Shown: positions 45,092 to 54,351 of the stretch, in pieces
How positions within the stretch are numbered: the stretch's first letter is position 1
Layout of the letters: the number at the start of each line of letters is the position of its first letter
NCBI RefSeq assembly: GCF_900113445.1
Contig: NZ_FOPJ01000012.1
Coordinates: forward strand, 5,402-69,401
Direction of reading: 5' to 3'
Length of the DNA stretch: 64,000 bases
From: Corynebacterium spheniscorum
GTDB lineage: Bacteria > Actinomycetota > Actinomycetes > Mycobacteriales > Mycobacteriaceae
The notes under the pieces: generated by a model
The model's database searches: none
What the model was told of the DNA's origin: nothing
Seen by the model: the letters and a program-made list of their open reading frames with translations, nothing else
Position numbers and translations under genes: made by a program

Positions 45092-46261
45092 CTAAACGAA
45101 TGCAGACATGCCGGTAATTGCGCGACCAACAATCAGTGAATTGATGTCATAGGTGCCCTCGTAGGTGTAGAGCACCTCCACATCATTGAAGAATTTGCTG
45201 AGCTCATACTCAGTCAAAATGCCATTACCGCCGCCCAGTGCACGGGCCGCCGCAGCAGATTCCCGCGCTAAACGCGTAGCAGTGGCCTTGGCCAAGGCAG
45301 CGTGCGGCATCTCCATGACACCCTTTTCCTGCATCCACGCCACCTGCGCCAACATCGCCAAAGAGGCACTGGCATTGCCCAAAATGCGGCTCAAAGCTTC
45401 TTGCACCAGCTGGAACTTCGCAATCTTCTTGCCGAATTGATCGCGGTTAACCGCATAATCACGGGCCGCATCAAAAATGCCCAGCTGCACACCGGCGGCC
45501 TGCCAGCCCACCCACGCTCGTGAGGTCTTCAACATAATGTTGGTTTCTGCAAAGGACTCCGCCCCGGGGATGAGGTTCTCCGCTGGAATCAGCACATCCT
45601 TAAAATCCAGGTTCGCATTTTGCATACAGCGCAGCCCGGACTTACGGGAGATCTTCTCCTTGCTGACCCCCTCGCGATCCAGCTCCACAATGAAGCCCTT
45701 GATGCGATTGTCCTCGGTATCCCGGGCAAAAACGATGGCGAAGTCAGCGAAGGTCCCGCCACCAATCCAGCGCTTGGAACCATTAATCACCCACCCCTGA
45801 TCAGTGCGCTTGGCTGAGGTAGCCAAACCACCAGCAATATCAGAGCCATGGTCTGGTTCTGTTAGCGCGAAGCAACCCAGCTTGGTGAATTGGCGAAGAC
45901 CAGGCAACCACTGATCCTTTTGCTCCTTAGAGCCAAGCTGGTCGATGAGCTCAACGACCAGCTCATTATGGATTCCCACCAATGCCGATACCGAGACATC
46001 CACCCGGGTGACTTCTGCATAGGCCAGGCCCTTAAAGAGCCGTGAGGTGCCATCCAAGGCAATTTCGCCAAGACCCTGCTCAGCAAGTTTGGGCAATAAC
46101 TCGAAGGGGAATTCCTCACGGTCCCAATACTCGCCCACCACGGGGCGCACTTCAGCTTGGAGGAACTCGTGGAGTTTTTGGAGGCGCTCCCGCTCCTCGG
46201 GGCAGAGCTGGTCTGCCACCTGAAGGATGTCGGCCTCCGGGAAGGGGATGGAGTGGTTCAT
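45092..46261 (-). CDS. Acyl-CoA dehydrogenase, glutaryl-CoA-dehydrogenase-like subgroup
   Basis: A 389-residue FAD enzyme that introduces a 2,3 double bond in acyl-CoA. FAD-binding CFALTEPDHGSDIAGGLATSA, WIGGGTFADFAIVFAR, DQFGKKIAKFQLVQEAL, LGGGNGILTEYELSKFFNDVEVLYTYEGTYDINSLIVGRAITG, with the catalytic Glu in YEGTYDIN as in the GCDH/isovaleryl group. Substrate cannot be fixed from sequence; the neighbours suggest short or branched chains. It diverges from a TetR gene, and a partial palindrome at 46279 lies 18 bp before the start. Together with the SDR gene it forms a two-gene unit. Confidence 0.9.
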   Translation of the reverse strand: MNHSIPFPEADILQVADQLCPEERERLQKLHEFLQAEVRPVVGEYWDREEFPFELLPKLAEQGLGEIALDGTSRLFKGLAYAEVTRVDVSVSALVGIHNELVVELIDQLGSKEQKDQWLPGLRQFTKLGCFALTEPDHGSDIAGGLATSAKRTDQGWVINGSKRWIGGGTFADFAIVFARDTEDNRIKGFIVELDREGVSKEKISRKSGLRCMQNANLDFKDVLIPAENLIPGAESFAETNIMLKTSRAWVGWQAAGVQLGIFDAARDYAVNRDQFGKKIAKFQLVQEALSRILGNASASLAMLAQVAWMQEKGVMEMPHAALAKATATRLARESAAAARALGGGNGILTEYELSKFFNDVEVLYTYEGTYDINSLIVGRAITGMSAFV

Positions 46262-46278
46262 GATGACCTTCCAAGGTG

Positions 46279-46294
46279 TGTGATCTAGAGAACA
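46279..46294. promoter_or_regulatory. Partial palindrome between the acyl-CoA dehydrogenase and TetR genes
   Basis: TGTGATCTAGAGAACA has a perfect TCTAGA centre and matching TGT/ACA ends. It resembles the GlxR consensus TGTGA-N2-TA-N2-TCACA in the left half and centre but not in the right half. It could be a GlxR site or the operator of the divergent TetR protein. Confidence 0.4.
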
Positions 46295-46423
46295 GTACGA
46301 TATGAGCGCAAAGTGTACAGGAGCATTTCTCCGCGGGGGAGGTTTTCAACATTTTTCGCCCAAAGGTGGTCGAATAGGTGAAGCAATATATGAATCGAAG
46401 AAGAAACGACGGAGAACCACACC

Positions 46424-47020
46424 ATGTCTCATAGTTTTGATACCGAAGTTCTCACCGCGCGACAGCGCGAACTTTTTGGTGCCCTCCTTGAAAGCTTCTT
46501 GGCTGAGGGCTTCGCCGATTTCACCATCGATTCCGCAGTCAAACGCTTCCGCTGTTCCAAGTCCACGCTCTACGCCCTAGGCGATAGTGTCGATGAAATT
46601 GTGCGCCGAACCCTCATTAGCTTCTTCCAAGAAATTTCGCGCCGCACCCACATCGCACTCCAAGGTCACCGCACCAAACGTGCCGAACTAGAAGCCTATT
46701 TTCGCTGCATATCGAATTGTTTAGAGCCCGTTTCCCCGGCCTTTATGTGCGACCTCGCAACCCGCCCGCTAGCCCGCGAACTCTATGACACCAACACCAA
46801 AGCCGCCACCGCCCGCATTAGCAATATGATCCGCGCTGGCATTGAGAACGGAGAGTTCCGCCACGCCTCCCCAGAGTTCCTCGGCATCATCGTCGAAGGT
46901 GCCATGCAACAAATCCAACAAGGCCGCATCGCCGACGCCGTGCCGGCGGCCCAGGCCTATCGCGAACTCGGCCGCCTCGTGCTCTACGGCCTTGTCGAAG
47001 AAAAGAAGTTTTACATCTAA
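46424..47020 (+). CDS. TetR-family transcriptional regulator
   Basis: A 198-residue regulator. The helix-turn-helix is FTIDSAVKRFRCSKSTLYALGDSVDEIV (about residues 32-60), unusual in having an alanine-leucine-glycine turn where most TetR proteins have YxHF. GGAGAACC precedes the ATG. It sits between the divergent acyl-CoA dehydrogenase unit and the acyl-CoA synthetase gene 145 bp downstream, so it probably controls the acyl-CoA cluster in response to an acyl-CoA or acid. The ligand domain has no recognised family. Confidence 0.85.
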   Translation: MSHSFDTEVLTARQRELFGALLESFLAEGFADFTIDSAVKRFRCSKSTLYALGDSVDEIVRRTLISFFQEISRRTHIALQGHRTKRAELEAYFRCISNCLEPVSPAFMCDLATRPLARELYDTNTKAATARISNMIRAGIENGEFRHASPEFLGIIVEGAMQQIQQGRIADAVPAAQAYRELGRLVLYGLVEEKKFYI

Positions 47021-47165
47021 AAATCGCTGGGTGCCCCACCCAACGGGGGCGATTTCGGGGGATCCTCGGGGGTAACCTTTGTCACAAGAAAGTTGCCCAA
47101 ACCCTCGCAAATACTTTGAAGGTCAACTAAGCTCCAGTGTCACCCGGATCACACTAAGGAGCCTC

Positions 47166-48920
47166 ATGACCCAAGCATCCGATTCCACCCAGAATGTGAC
47201 GCAGCGTTTTCGCGAAGCCCGCGATCTCCTCATGGACCTGCGTGAGGACTACCAGGCTGCCCGCGATCAATTCGAGTGGCCGCGTTTCGAGCACTTCAAC
47301 TTCGCCCTGGACTGGTTCGACCACCTAGGTAGCGACCCGGAAACCGCTGATCGAGAAGCCCTTGTTATCAGTGAAATGGATGGGCGTGAGACTCGCCGCA
47401 CCTTCCGTGATCTCTCCCGCCGCTCCTCGCAGCTGGCCACCTGGTTCCGCAGCCTCGGCATGAAACGCGGTGACCGCGTCATGCTCATGCTCAACAACCA
47501 AGTCGAGTTATGGGAAACCATGCTCGCGTGCATCAAGGGCGGCTTCGTCCTAAACCCCGCTACCGCCATGCTCGGCCCAGCGGACCTGCAGGACCGCACC
47601 GACCGCGCCGAAATCTCTTGGGTTGTGGTCAACCCAGAAGACGCCGAAAAATTCGGCCCGGTCACCGGCGACTTCACCATCATCCAGGTGGGGGATGCCG
47701 CCCCAGCCCAAGAATCACACCCCACCATCTCCTACCAGGATTCCTACGAAGGACCAGAAGAGTTCGAGGTCGAATGTCCCACCAAGGCTGATGAGACCCT
47801 CCTGCTGTACTTCACCTCTGGTACCACCTCCAAGGCGAAGCTGGTGGAGCACACCCACACCTCTTACCCCGTCGGGCACCTATCCACCATGTACTGGATC
47901 GGACTACAACCCGATGATGTGCACCTCAACGTAGCCGCCCCGGGTTGGGCCAAGCACGCCTGGTCCAACTTCTTCGCACCCTGGATCGCCGGGGCAACCA
48001 TCTTCCTCTATAACTATGCGCGCTTCGACGCCATTGCCCTGATGGACAAGATGGCAGAAGAAAGGGTCACCAGTTTCTGCGCCCCACCCACCGTGTGGCG
48101 CATGCTGGTTCAAGCCAAGCTCTCGCACCTGAAAACCCCACCCACCAAGGTGGTGGCAGCTGGTGAACCACTTAACCCTGAACTCATCTCCGTGGTCCAA
48201 CGCGAATGGAACACCACCGTGCGCGATGGTTTCGGCCAAACCGAATCCTCCGTGCAGGTCGCCAACCCACCCGGACTGCCAGTGAAGTCCGGTTCCATGG
48301 GTCTACCGCTTCCTGGTATGGATGTGGTGCTCATCGACCCCGCCACCGATGAGATCGGTGATCACGGTGAAATGTGCCTGCGCCTTGATCCGCGACCGGT
48401 GGGGCTTACCCCCGGATACTTCGGCGATGATGAAAAGAACGCCGAAACTTTCCGCGACGGTTTCTACCACACCGGTGATATCGCCGAACGCGATGTAGAT
48501 GGTTACCTCACCTATGTGGGCCGCTCCGATGACGTCTTCAAAGCCAGTGACTACCGCCTATCTCCCTTCGAGTTGGAATCCGTGGTCATCGAGCACCCCT
48601 CGGTCGCCGAAGTTGCGGTCGTGCCTTCTCCTGACCCCATCCGCCTGGCAGTACCCAAGGCCTATGTCAGCCTCGTTGCCGGGGTAGAGCCCAACGCAGA
48701 GGTTGCTGAGTCCATCCTCAAACACTGCCGTGAAGGCCTAGCCCCCTATAAGCGCATCCGCCGCCTGGAGTTCTTCGAATTGCCGAAGACCGTTTCCGGC
48801 AAGATCCGCCGCGTGGAGCTCCGCCGTCGCGAAACCACCATCCATGGTGCGGATGGCAGCTTGAATAACACCGAAGGTGTCGAGTACTGCGATACCGATT
48901 TCCCTTCACTGAAGGGATAA
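47166..48920 (+). CDS. AMP-forming medium/short-chain acyl-CoA synthetase
   Basis: A 584-residue adenylate-forming enzyme (ACSM-like). P-loop LLYFTSGTTSKAKLVEHTH, AMP-binding GFGQTESS, hinge and C-terminal GRSDDVFKASDYRLSPFELESV, and the catalytic lysine in KTVSGKIRRVELRRRE. That lysine motif is the usual target of Pat-type acyltransferases, and such an acyltransferase gene lies 3-6 kb away. Strong AAGGAG precedes the ATG at 47166; the frame is open further upstream. The gene would activate a free acid for the neighbouring dehydrogenase and hydratases. It ends with a clear terminator. Confidence 0.9.
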   Translation: MTQASDSTQNVTQRFREARDLLMDLREDYQAARDQFEWPRFEHFNFALDWFDHLGSDPETADREALVISEMDGRETRRTFRDLSRRSSQLATWFRSLGMKRGDRVMLMLNNQVELWETMLACIKGGFVLNPATAMLGPADLQDRTDRAEISWVVVNPEDAEKFGPVTGDFTIIQVGDAAPAQESHPTISYQDSYEGPEEFEVECPTKADETLLLYFTSGTTSKAKLVEHTHTSYPVGHLSTMYWIGLQPDDVHLNVAAPGWAKHAWSNFFAPWIAGATIFLYNYARFDAIALMDKMAEERVTSFCAPPTVWRMLVQAKLSHLKTPPTKVVAAGEPLNPELISVVQREWNTTVRDGFGQTESSVQVANPPGLPVKSGSMGLPLPGMDVVLIDPATDEIGDHGEMCLRLDPRPVGLTPGYFGDDEKNAETFRDGFYHTGDIAERDVDGYLTYVGRSDDVFKASDYRLSPFELESVVIEHPSVAEVAVVPSPDPIRLAVPKAYVSLVAGVEPNAEVAESILKHCREGLAPYKRIRRLEFFELPKTVSGKIRRVELRRRETTIHGADGSLNNTEGVEYCDTDFPSLKG

Positions 48921-48937
48921 TCCCTTCCTAAAGGGGG

Positions 48938-48968
48938 TGCCCAGGGCAGATAGCCCTGGGCATTTCCT
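48938..48968 (+). terminator. Terminator after the acyl-CoA synthetase gene
   Basis: TGCCCAGGGC and GCCCTGGGCA (48938-48947 and 48953-48962) form a perfect 10-bp stem with a 5-nt loop, followed by TTTCCTT. Confidence 0.9.
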
Positions 48969-48979
48969 TATATATAAGG
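48966..48979. promoter_or_regulatory. Perfect 14-bp palindrome before the MarR gene
   Basis: CCTTATATATAAGG is fully self-complementary, starts at the tail of the preceding terminator and lies about 80 bp before the MarR start. A MarR-type operator or promoter element is plausible. Confidence 0.45.
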
Positions 48980-49057
48980 CGCTAAGTACTCACGACATCA
49001 GACCTGTGATTAAGTAAAGAAGCAACCCGCAGCGCATAGTGAGAAAGGCTTCGACCT

Positions 49058-49561
49058 TTGGCCCCCAATACCGCCCCGAATACTGACTTCATTGCCGCCG
49101 CTAAAACGAATTGGGAAAAGCACGGCTGGGGCGATGCCGCCAGCGGAATGGCCACCTTAACCTCCGTGGTCCGGGTAGCCCAGATGATGCGCACCCGCTG
49201 CGAGCAAACCCTGGCCCCATTTGGAATTAGCTTCGCCCGCTATGAACTGCTCACTTTACTGCACTTCACCCGACACGGTGCTCTGCCAATGAGCAAAATC
49301 AGTGAACGCCTACAGGTTCACCCAGCCTCCGTTACTCACACCGTGGCACGTTTAGAACGCGATGGCCTGGTTCGCCGCGGAAGCTCCGCAGAAGATAAAA
49401 GAGTCATCCTCGTCAGCATCACTGACCAGGGCATTGCCCTAGTCAAAGCCGCCACCCCGGAACTTAATGCAGTGTTTCGAAACCTGGGTTTAACCAAGGA
49501 TGCCCAAGAGGATCTCTACCAGATCTGTTCCGATTTCCGCCGGATCGCCGGAGACTTCTAA
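49058..49561 (+). CDS. MarR-family transcriptional regulator
   Basis: A 167-residue winged-helix protein. Recognition region LPMSKISERLQVHPASVTHTVARLERDGLVRRGSSAEDKRVILVSITDQG with the DKR wing (about residues 78-127). An extended N-terminus of about 30 residues (WEKHGWGDAASGMATLTSVVRVAQM) resembles actinobacterial MarR proteins found with acyl-CoA genes. The start appears to be TTG at 49058 with AAAGG 10 bp upstream. It converges on the enoyl-CoA hydratase operon and is flanked by acyl-CoA genes on both sides, so it likely senses an aromatic or fatty acyl compound. Confidence 0.85.
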   Translation: MAPNTAPNTDFIAAAKTNWEKHGWGDAASGMATLTSVVRVAQMMRTRCEQTLAPFGISFARYELLTLLHFTRHGALPMSKISERLQVHPASVTHTVARLERDGLVRRGSSAEDKRVILVSITDQGIALVKAATPELNAVFRNLGLTKDAQEDLYQICSDFRRIAGDF

Positions 49562-49566
49562 ACACG

Positions 49567-49606
49567 AAAGCGCCTCCTTCTCAGAAAGTCAGTAAGGAGG
49601 CGCTTT
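49567..49606. terminator. Bidirectional terminator between marR and the hydratase operon
   Basis: AAAGCGCCTCCTT (49567-49579) and AAGGAGGCGCTTT (49594-49606) form a perfect 13-bp stem, with T residues at the right on the plus strand and TTTCGTG on the minus strand. Confidence 0.88.
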
Positions 49607-49615
49607 GGCGTATCT

Positions 49616-50395
49616 CTAGCGGTGCTTGAATTCCGGCTTTTGCTTATTCACAAAAGCCTCCATGCCGATCGTTTGATCCTCGGAAGCAAACACCGAGTTA
49701 AAGACGCGGCGCTCATATTGGACACCCTGGGTCAGAGTCGTTTCGTATACGGCATTAACAACATCCTTGACCATGGTGGACGCCACCTTGGAACGCGAGG
49801 CAATTACTTTCGCGGCTTCCAATGCTTCCTCCAGTGCCTTACCAGCTGGCACCACCCGCGCCACTAAACCTAGGGTTTCTGCCTCATCGGCTTTCATATT
49901 GCGGCCAGTCAGGCACATTTCCATGGCCTTGGCTTTACCAATGGCGCGGGTTAGACGCTGGGAACCACCCATACCTGGGATAACGCCTAAGTTAATTTCC
50001 GGTTGACCAAAAACAGCTTTTTCGCTGGCGATAATGAAGTCACACATCATCGCTAGTTCGCAGCCGCCACCCAGGGCATAGCCATCCACCGCGGCGATAA
50101 TTGGGGTGCGCAGACGAGTGAACTCATCCCAACCACCAAAGAAGTCGCTCATGTACATATCAGTGGCGGATTGAGTGGACATTTCCTTAATATCCGCGCC
50201 AGCGGCAAAGGCTTTATCCCCAGCACCAGTGAGCACAATGCAGCCCACAGAATCATCGGTGTCCAATTCCCGGCCCGCAGCTACTACCTCACGCATCGTG
50301 GTGCTATTGAGGGCATTGAGGGACTTGGGGCGGTTCAAGGTGATGATGGCGACGCGGTCTTGGCGTTCAACCAGAATGTTTTCGTAGTCAGACAT
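49616..50395 (-). CDS. Enoyl-CoA hydratase
   Basis: A 259-residue crotonase-fold enzyme. Oxyanion-hole segments are [10 protein letters not shown] and [14 protein letters not shown]; both catalytic glutamates are present (in [11 protein letters not shown] and [20 protein letters not shown]), so true hydratase activity on 2-enoyl-CoA is expected. It resembles EchA8-type mycobacterial and mitochondrial short-chain hydratases. It is the last gene of the thiolase-hydrolase-hydratase operon read leftward, 23 bp after the previous gene. Confidence 0.92.
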   Translation of the reverse strand: MSDYENILVERQDRVAIITLNRPKSLNALNSTTMREVVAAGRELDTDDSVGCIVLTGAGDKAFAAGADIKEMSTQSATDMYMSDFFGGWDEFTRLRTPIIAAVDGYALGGGCELAMMCDFIIASEKAVFGQPEINLGVIPGMGGSQRLTRAIGKAKAMEMCLTGRNMKADEAETLGLVARVVPAGKALEEALEAAKVIASRSKVASTMVKDVVNAVYETTLTQGVQYERRVFNSVFASEDQTIGMEAFVNKQKPEFKHR

Positions 50396-50418
50396 GATTT
50401 TCCTTTCAGGGGGTTGTC

Positions 50419-51399
50419 TTAGGCAAAAGGATATTCGCAGTCCACGGGGCTGAGTATCTCTTCGATGGCTTCCTCATGGACATCATCAAGAAAAGCCGGG
50501 CACCAGGCAGGGGAGCGGTCCTTATCAATAATTTGGGCGCGCACTCCTTCCACGAAATCAGCGCGAGCTTGCATCCTCAAAGAGACACCAAACTCCGCAT
50601 TCAAAGCTTGCTTCAGATCCATGTTGGCGGCACGCTGCAAGCTAGCCAAGGTCACCGCCAACGCGGTAGGGCAGTGCTGCCGGATGCGCTTAGCATCATC
50701 CTCATCGAGGTTAGCCAGAATCTCGGCCACGGTTTCACCCACGCACTTTGATGCATCAACGCCTTCTTCTTCCAGCGGCTGAGCAAAGTCATCAATTACT
50801 GAAGGCAAACCGGTGGCACAGAGCTGTCCGAGCAATTCCTCAAGGCGCTCTTCTGGCACATACACATCAGCTAGACCTGAGCGGATGGCATCAGCAGCTC
50901 CCACATGCCGAGCACTTAAGGCCAGGTAACGGCCCAGCTCTCCGGCACGGGAAAGCAAATAGGTACCACCGACATCAGGAACAAATCCGATGCCAACTTC
51001 TGGCATACCGATGCGCGTGGAGTCAGTGACAATGCGGTGGCTGCCATGGGCGGAGACACCCACCCCGCCGCCCAGCACAATGCCGTGCATGATCGCAACG
51101 TAGGGCTTGGGGTAGTTGGCGATGAGGTCATTTAAGCGATATTCATCGCGCCAGAATTCTTCGCCTAAGCTGCCGCCTAATTTGGCATCCTCGTAGAGGC
51201 TGGCGATATCCCCGCCAGCGCACAAGGCGCGTTCCCCGGCCCCGCGGAGAACCACCATGGTGATGTCCTCATCATCACGCCATTCCTGAAGCACCCGAGT
51301 CATTTCCTTGACCATCTCATGGTTCAAGGCATTTAAGGCTTTCGGGCGATCAAGGGTGATGACCGCGGTGTGGTTGTGAATACTGGTGTGGATACTCAT
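50419..51399 (-). CDS. 3-hydroxyisobutyryl-CoA hydrolase-like crotonase
   Basis: A 326-residue crotonase-family protein longer than a hydratase. [18 protein letters not shown] near residue 65 and [22 protein letters not shown] near residue 125 match 3-hydroxyisobutyryl-CoA hydrolases (HIBCH), which release 3-hydroxyisobutyrate in valine breakdown; a C-terminal extension ends [18 protein letters not shown], as in that subfamily (here K/R-SPAWCPA). The first catalytic Glu of hydratases is replaced by Val-Gly ([10 protein letters not shown]). GAAGGAAG before the ATG at 51399 marks the start. It follows the thiolase gene by 11 bp. Enoyl-CoA isomerase is the alternative. Confidence 0.87.
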   Translation of the reverse strand: MSIHTSIHNHTAVITLDRPKALNALNHEMVKEMTRVLQEWRDDEDITMVVLRGAGERALCAGGDIASLYEDAKLGGSLGEEFWRDEYRLNDLIANYPKPYVAIMHGIVLGGGVGVSAHGSHRIVTDSTRIGMPEVGIGFVPDVGGTYLLSRAGELGRYLALSARHVGAADAIRSGLADVYVPEERLEELLGQLCATGLPSVIDDFAQPLEEEGVDASKCVGETVAEILANLDEDDAKRIRQHCPTALAVTLASLQRAANMDLKQALNAEFGVSLRMQARADFVEGVRAQIIDKDRSPAWCPAFLDDVHEEAIEEILSPVDCEYPFA

Positions 51400-51410
51400 A
51401 TCTTCCTTCT

Positions 51411-52571
51411 TTAGACAGAGGCCTCGAAAAGGAGGGCTTCGCCTTGGCCGCCACCGCCGCATAGTGCGGCTCCGGCGCGGCTGATCTTCCCGGCGGCAAT
51501 CTGGTGTGCCAAGTGCACCGCTAGGCGGGCGCCGGAAGCACCAATCGGATGGCCCATCGCAATCGCACCGCCGTGGATATTGACCTTCTCCCACTCAATA
51601 CCCAATTCGCGGGCGGAATACACGGCCACCGCCGCAAAAGCTTCATTAATTTCAATAGCGTCCAGGTCACTTGCCTCCCAGCCTTGGCGCTTCAAAGCTC
51701 GCTCTAAGGCACGGGCTGGTTGGTGTTGCAGGGAGGAATCAGGCCCCGCAACTTGGCCTGGGGCGCGCACTACCGCCAAAACCCTTAGGCCATGGGCATC
51801 GGCGTATTCGCGCCGGCATAGCAGAAGAGCTGCGGCACCATCGGATAATTGCGAGGCATTACCTGCCGTGATGCTGCCATCAGCAGTAAACGCGGGGCGT
51901 AGTCTGCGAAGCGATTCTGCGCTGACTCCCTCGCGCACACCTTCATCATGGTCCAGGCCTTCAACCTCAACGATTTCCTTAGCGAAGGTGCCGTCTTTAC
52001 GTGCCTTTAATGCACGTTCATGCGAGAGCACGGAGAAGGCATCTTGATCTTCGCGGGTGACAGGGTAGCGATCGGCATAGCGTTCGCTGAGCTCACCCAT
52101 GGCGATATCCAAGTCTGCGGCACGTAAACCATCATGGGCTAGATGGTCGATCAGGCGGGCATCCCCATAGCGCAGCCCAAACCGAGAACGCGGCAGAAGA
52201 TGCGGGGATTGACTCATAGATTCCATACCCCCGGCAACCACCACATCTGCTTCCCGGCTACGCAGCAAACGAGCAGCATCAATGACCGCGGTTAACCCAG
52301 ATAAACACACCTTATTTACCGTCAAGGTATGCGCATTCGGGGTGATACCAGCAGCAAGGGCTGCTTGTTTGGCGGGGTTTTGGCCTACTCCGGCTTGAAG
52401 CACTTCGCCCATAATCACGGCGTCAACGCGTTCGCCGGGGAAGTCCCCCAGGGCACCTGCGATCGCGTGCGCACCTAATTGTGGTGCGGCGATATTCGCG
52501 AGGCTCCCCAGAAAGCGGCCGGTTGGGGTGCGTGCGGCGCCGGCAATAACGATGTCGTCTTGTGTGTTCAT
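51411..52571 (-). CDS. Acetyl-CoA acyltransferase (thiolase)
   Basis: A 386-residue thiolase, first gene of the operon. Nucleophilic Cys in VNKVCLSGLTAV near residue 89, then GGMESMSQSPHLLP, NEAFAAVAV, GGAIAMGHPIGASGAR with the active His, and CGGGGQGEALLFE with the second Cys. It would cleave 3-ketoacyl-CoA (or 2-methylacetoacetyl-CoA) with CoA. The ATG at 52571 is preceded by GGGGAGAA; the frame is open to 52643. With dehydrogenase, SDR, hydratase and acyl-CoA synthetase genes nearby, a full beta-oxidation spiral is encoded. Confidence 0.92.
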   Translation of the reverse strand: MNTQDDIVIAGAARTPTGRFLGSLANIAAPQLGAHAIAGALGDFPGERVDAVIMGEVLQAGVGQNPAKQAALAAGITPNAHTLTVNKVCLSGLTAVIDAARLLRSREADVVVAGGMESMSQSPHLLPRSRFGLRYGDARLIDHLAHDGLRAADLDIAMGELSERYADRYPVTREDQDAFSVLSHERALKARKDGTFAKEIVEVEGLDHDEGVREGVSAESLRRLRPAFTADGSITAGNASQLSDGAAALLLCRREYADAHGLRVLAVVRAPGQVAGPDSSLQHQPARALERALKRQGWEASDLDAIEINEAFAAVAVYSARELGIEWEKVNIHGGAIAMGHPIGASGARLAVHLAHQIAAGKISRAGAALCGGGGQGEALLFEASV

Positions 52572-52679
52572 TTTCTCCCCACAGGCTCGGTAGCACGATG
52601 TGATCGCTGAGCGTACCGTGCCAGAATGAGTCCTGCGCCACACTTCGGGAGAGTGAACCCCGTTTACCCCCGAAACTAC

Positions 52680-53825
52680 TTAGCCACCAGAGTGCATAAT
52701 GTCAGCACCCTCCGGTACCGTCTCATCCTCCGGATCATCTAACCAGCCCTCCGGCAACAGCACCTTAGCTGGGGAACCCTGACGTCCCCGCGGACCTTCG
52801 GCGTCATTAGCTAGCTCCATTGAATCCGTATACGGGGCCAAGGTGTCCTCCAGCTGAGCCAAAGACCCAATCTTGGAAAGCTGCGCGCGCAACTCCCCAC
52901 CAACCGGGAAACCGCGAAGATACCAACCCATGTGCTTACGTAAATCACGGCAAGCGCGATCCTCCCCATCATGGGCAATCAATAGCTCAGCATGACGGTG
53001 AATGATCCGGGTCACCTCACCCAACGTCGGTTCAGAGGGCAGAGGCAGCCCACGCAGCTCGGCCGAAAGCTCCGCAAATAACCAGGGGCGCCCCAAACAA
53101 CCACGGCCAATAACCACACCGTCGCAACCCGTTTGAGCCATCATCGCGCTGGCATCACGGGCCGCAAAAATATCGCCATTTCCCAACACCGGCACCCCGG
53201 TATGGCCCAGGTGGTCCTTCAAGCGTGCAATCTCACCCCAATCTGCTTCTCCGGAGTAACGCTGAGAAGCAGTACGGGCATGCAAAGCAACCGCCGCGGC
53301 ACCTTCCTCAATCGCAATCCGCCCAGCATCTAAGTGCGTATGGTGCTCGGCGTCGATCCCCACCCGGAATTTCACGGTAACGGGAATATCGGTCCCCTCA
53401 GTAGCCCGCACCGCGGCAGCCACAATATTGCCGAATAGTCGCCGCTTATAGGGCAGCGCGGAACCCCCGCCGCGCCGGGTTACCTTCGGTACTGGGCAAC
53501 CGAAGTTCATATCAATGTGGTCGGCGAGATCCTCATCCACGATCATCTTCGCGGCCTTATAGGTGTACTCCGGATCAGTGGTGTACAGCTGCAAGCTACG
53601 GGGGGATTCCTCCGGGGCGAAGGTGGTCATATGCAAGGTCTTTTCATTGCGTTCCACCAATGCACGAGCAGTCACCATCTCGCACACATAAAGACCAGAA
53701 ACCGTGCCGGTTTTCTCCAACTCCAATTCGCGACAGAGCGTGCGAAAAGCAACATTGGTCACCCCAGCCATAGGGGCGAGCACCACGGGGGAGGAGAGTT
53801 TATGCGGTCCGATTTTCAAGGTCAC
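52680..53825 (-). CDS. dus: tRNA-dihydrouridine synthase
   Basis: A 381-residue FMN enzyme that reduces uridines in the tRNA D-loop with NADPH. LSSPVVLAPMAGVTNVAFR at the N-terminus, HIDMNFGCPVPKVTRRGGGSALPYK with the catalytic Cys, VTVKFRVGID, LHARTASQRYSGEADW, VLGNGDIFAARDA and DGVVIGRGCLGRPW identify a DusB-type enzyme. The C-terminus (about 350-381) is an acidic tail beyond the usual helical domain. It lies 108 bp upstream of the thiolase gene on the same strand and may be a separate unit. Confidence 0.93.
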   Translation of the reverse strand: MTLKIGPHKLSSPVVLAPMAGVTNVAFRTLCRELELEKTGTVSGLYVCEMVTARALVERNEKTLHMTTFAPEESPRSLQLYTTDPEYTYKAAKMIVDEDLADHIDMNFGCPVPKVTRRGGGSALPYKRRLFGNIVAAAVRATEGTDIPVTVKFRVGIDAEHHTHLDAGRIAIEEGAAAVALHARTASQRYSGEADWGEIARLKDHLGHTGVPVLGNGDIFAARDASAMMAQTGCDGVVIGRGCLGRPWLFAELSAELRGLPLPSEPTLGEVTRIIHRHAELLIAHDGEDRACRDLRKHMGWYLRGFPVGGELRAQLSKIGSLAQLEDTLAPYTDSMELANDAEGPRGRQGSPAKVLLPEGWLDDPEDETVPEGADIMHSGG

Positions 53826-54135
53826 AGGCAGGTATTGTTCCCGCTACCTCCAACCAACAGCAAACCACGCCGGCATCACCGGAAAAGGCGCTGCCATCAC
53901 CAACACCATGTTGGGCCCCTGCTTTGGGGGTTCTCTTAGTCCAAAGCCGAGGGGCAGATGGTAGAAAAGTCCATATATCTCCCATTAAAGCGGGGGATAG
54001 ATGAGCTCGACTCCGCGGCGACCTAAGCCCGCGACCGCACGACCACCTTTCAGGATGACGACCTCTAAGGAGATGTTGGTGCCCAAACTCTCTACCCCTC
54101 GACCCGCTGTACTGATGGGAGAAGGTGCATAGACC
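53826..54135. other. Gap between dus and the small membrane protein gene
   Basis: No gene is visible. It must hold the dus promoter (left part, read leftward) and that of the next gene (right part). GGGAGAAGG lies before the ATG at 54136. No clear repeat or structured RNA. Confidence 0.35.
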
Positions 54136-54351
54136 ATGAAACGCTTCCTGATTCTTCTTATCGCGTTCATTGTTTTCCTCAACGTGGTCATGTTCATCAT
54201 CGCCGGGATCATGGCTGCTCTTGGTGTGAATGTCGGCCCCGTGGAGCTCGCCCTCTTCTTATTGGTCGCGATCAGCATTTCTATCTTCGGCACCAAGAAA
54301 GTTGCGCGGCGACTCGATCAGGCAGAAAAAGAGCCACCCACATACGGTTAG
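54136..54351 (+). CDS. Small two-helix membrane protein of unknown function
   Basis: 71 residues: MKRFLILLIAFIVFLNVVMF begins a first helix to about residue 28, a short Gly/Asn turn (GVNVGP), a second helix (VELALFLLVAISISIFG) and a basic tail KKVARRLDQAEKEPP that should face the cytoplasm. GGGAGAAGG is upstream with somewhat long spacing. I do not recognise the family; the size and shape recall small actinobacterial integral membrane proteins. It stands alone upstream of the CoA-transferase leader. Confidence 0.65.
   Translation: MKRFLILLIAFIVFLNVVMFIIAGIMAALGVNVGPVELALFLLVAISISIFGTKKVARRLDQAEKEPPTYG

Noticed and set aside
53985..54296. Minus-strand 103-residue frame overlapping the small membrane protein gene
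   Set aside because: Plus-strand frame has the hydrophobic pattern and ribosome site; the minus-strand frame is methionine/arginine-rich shadow sequence.
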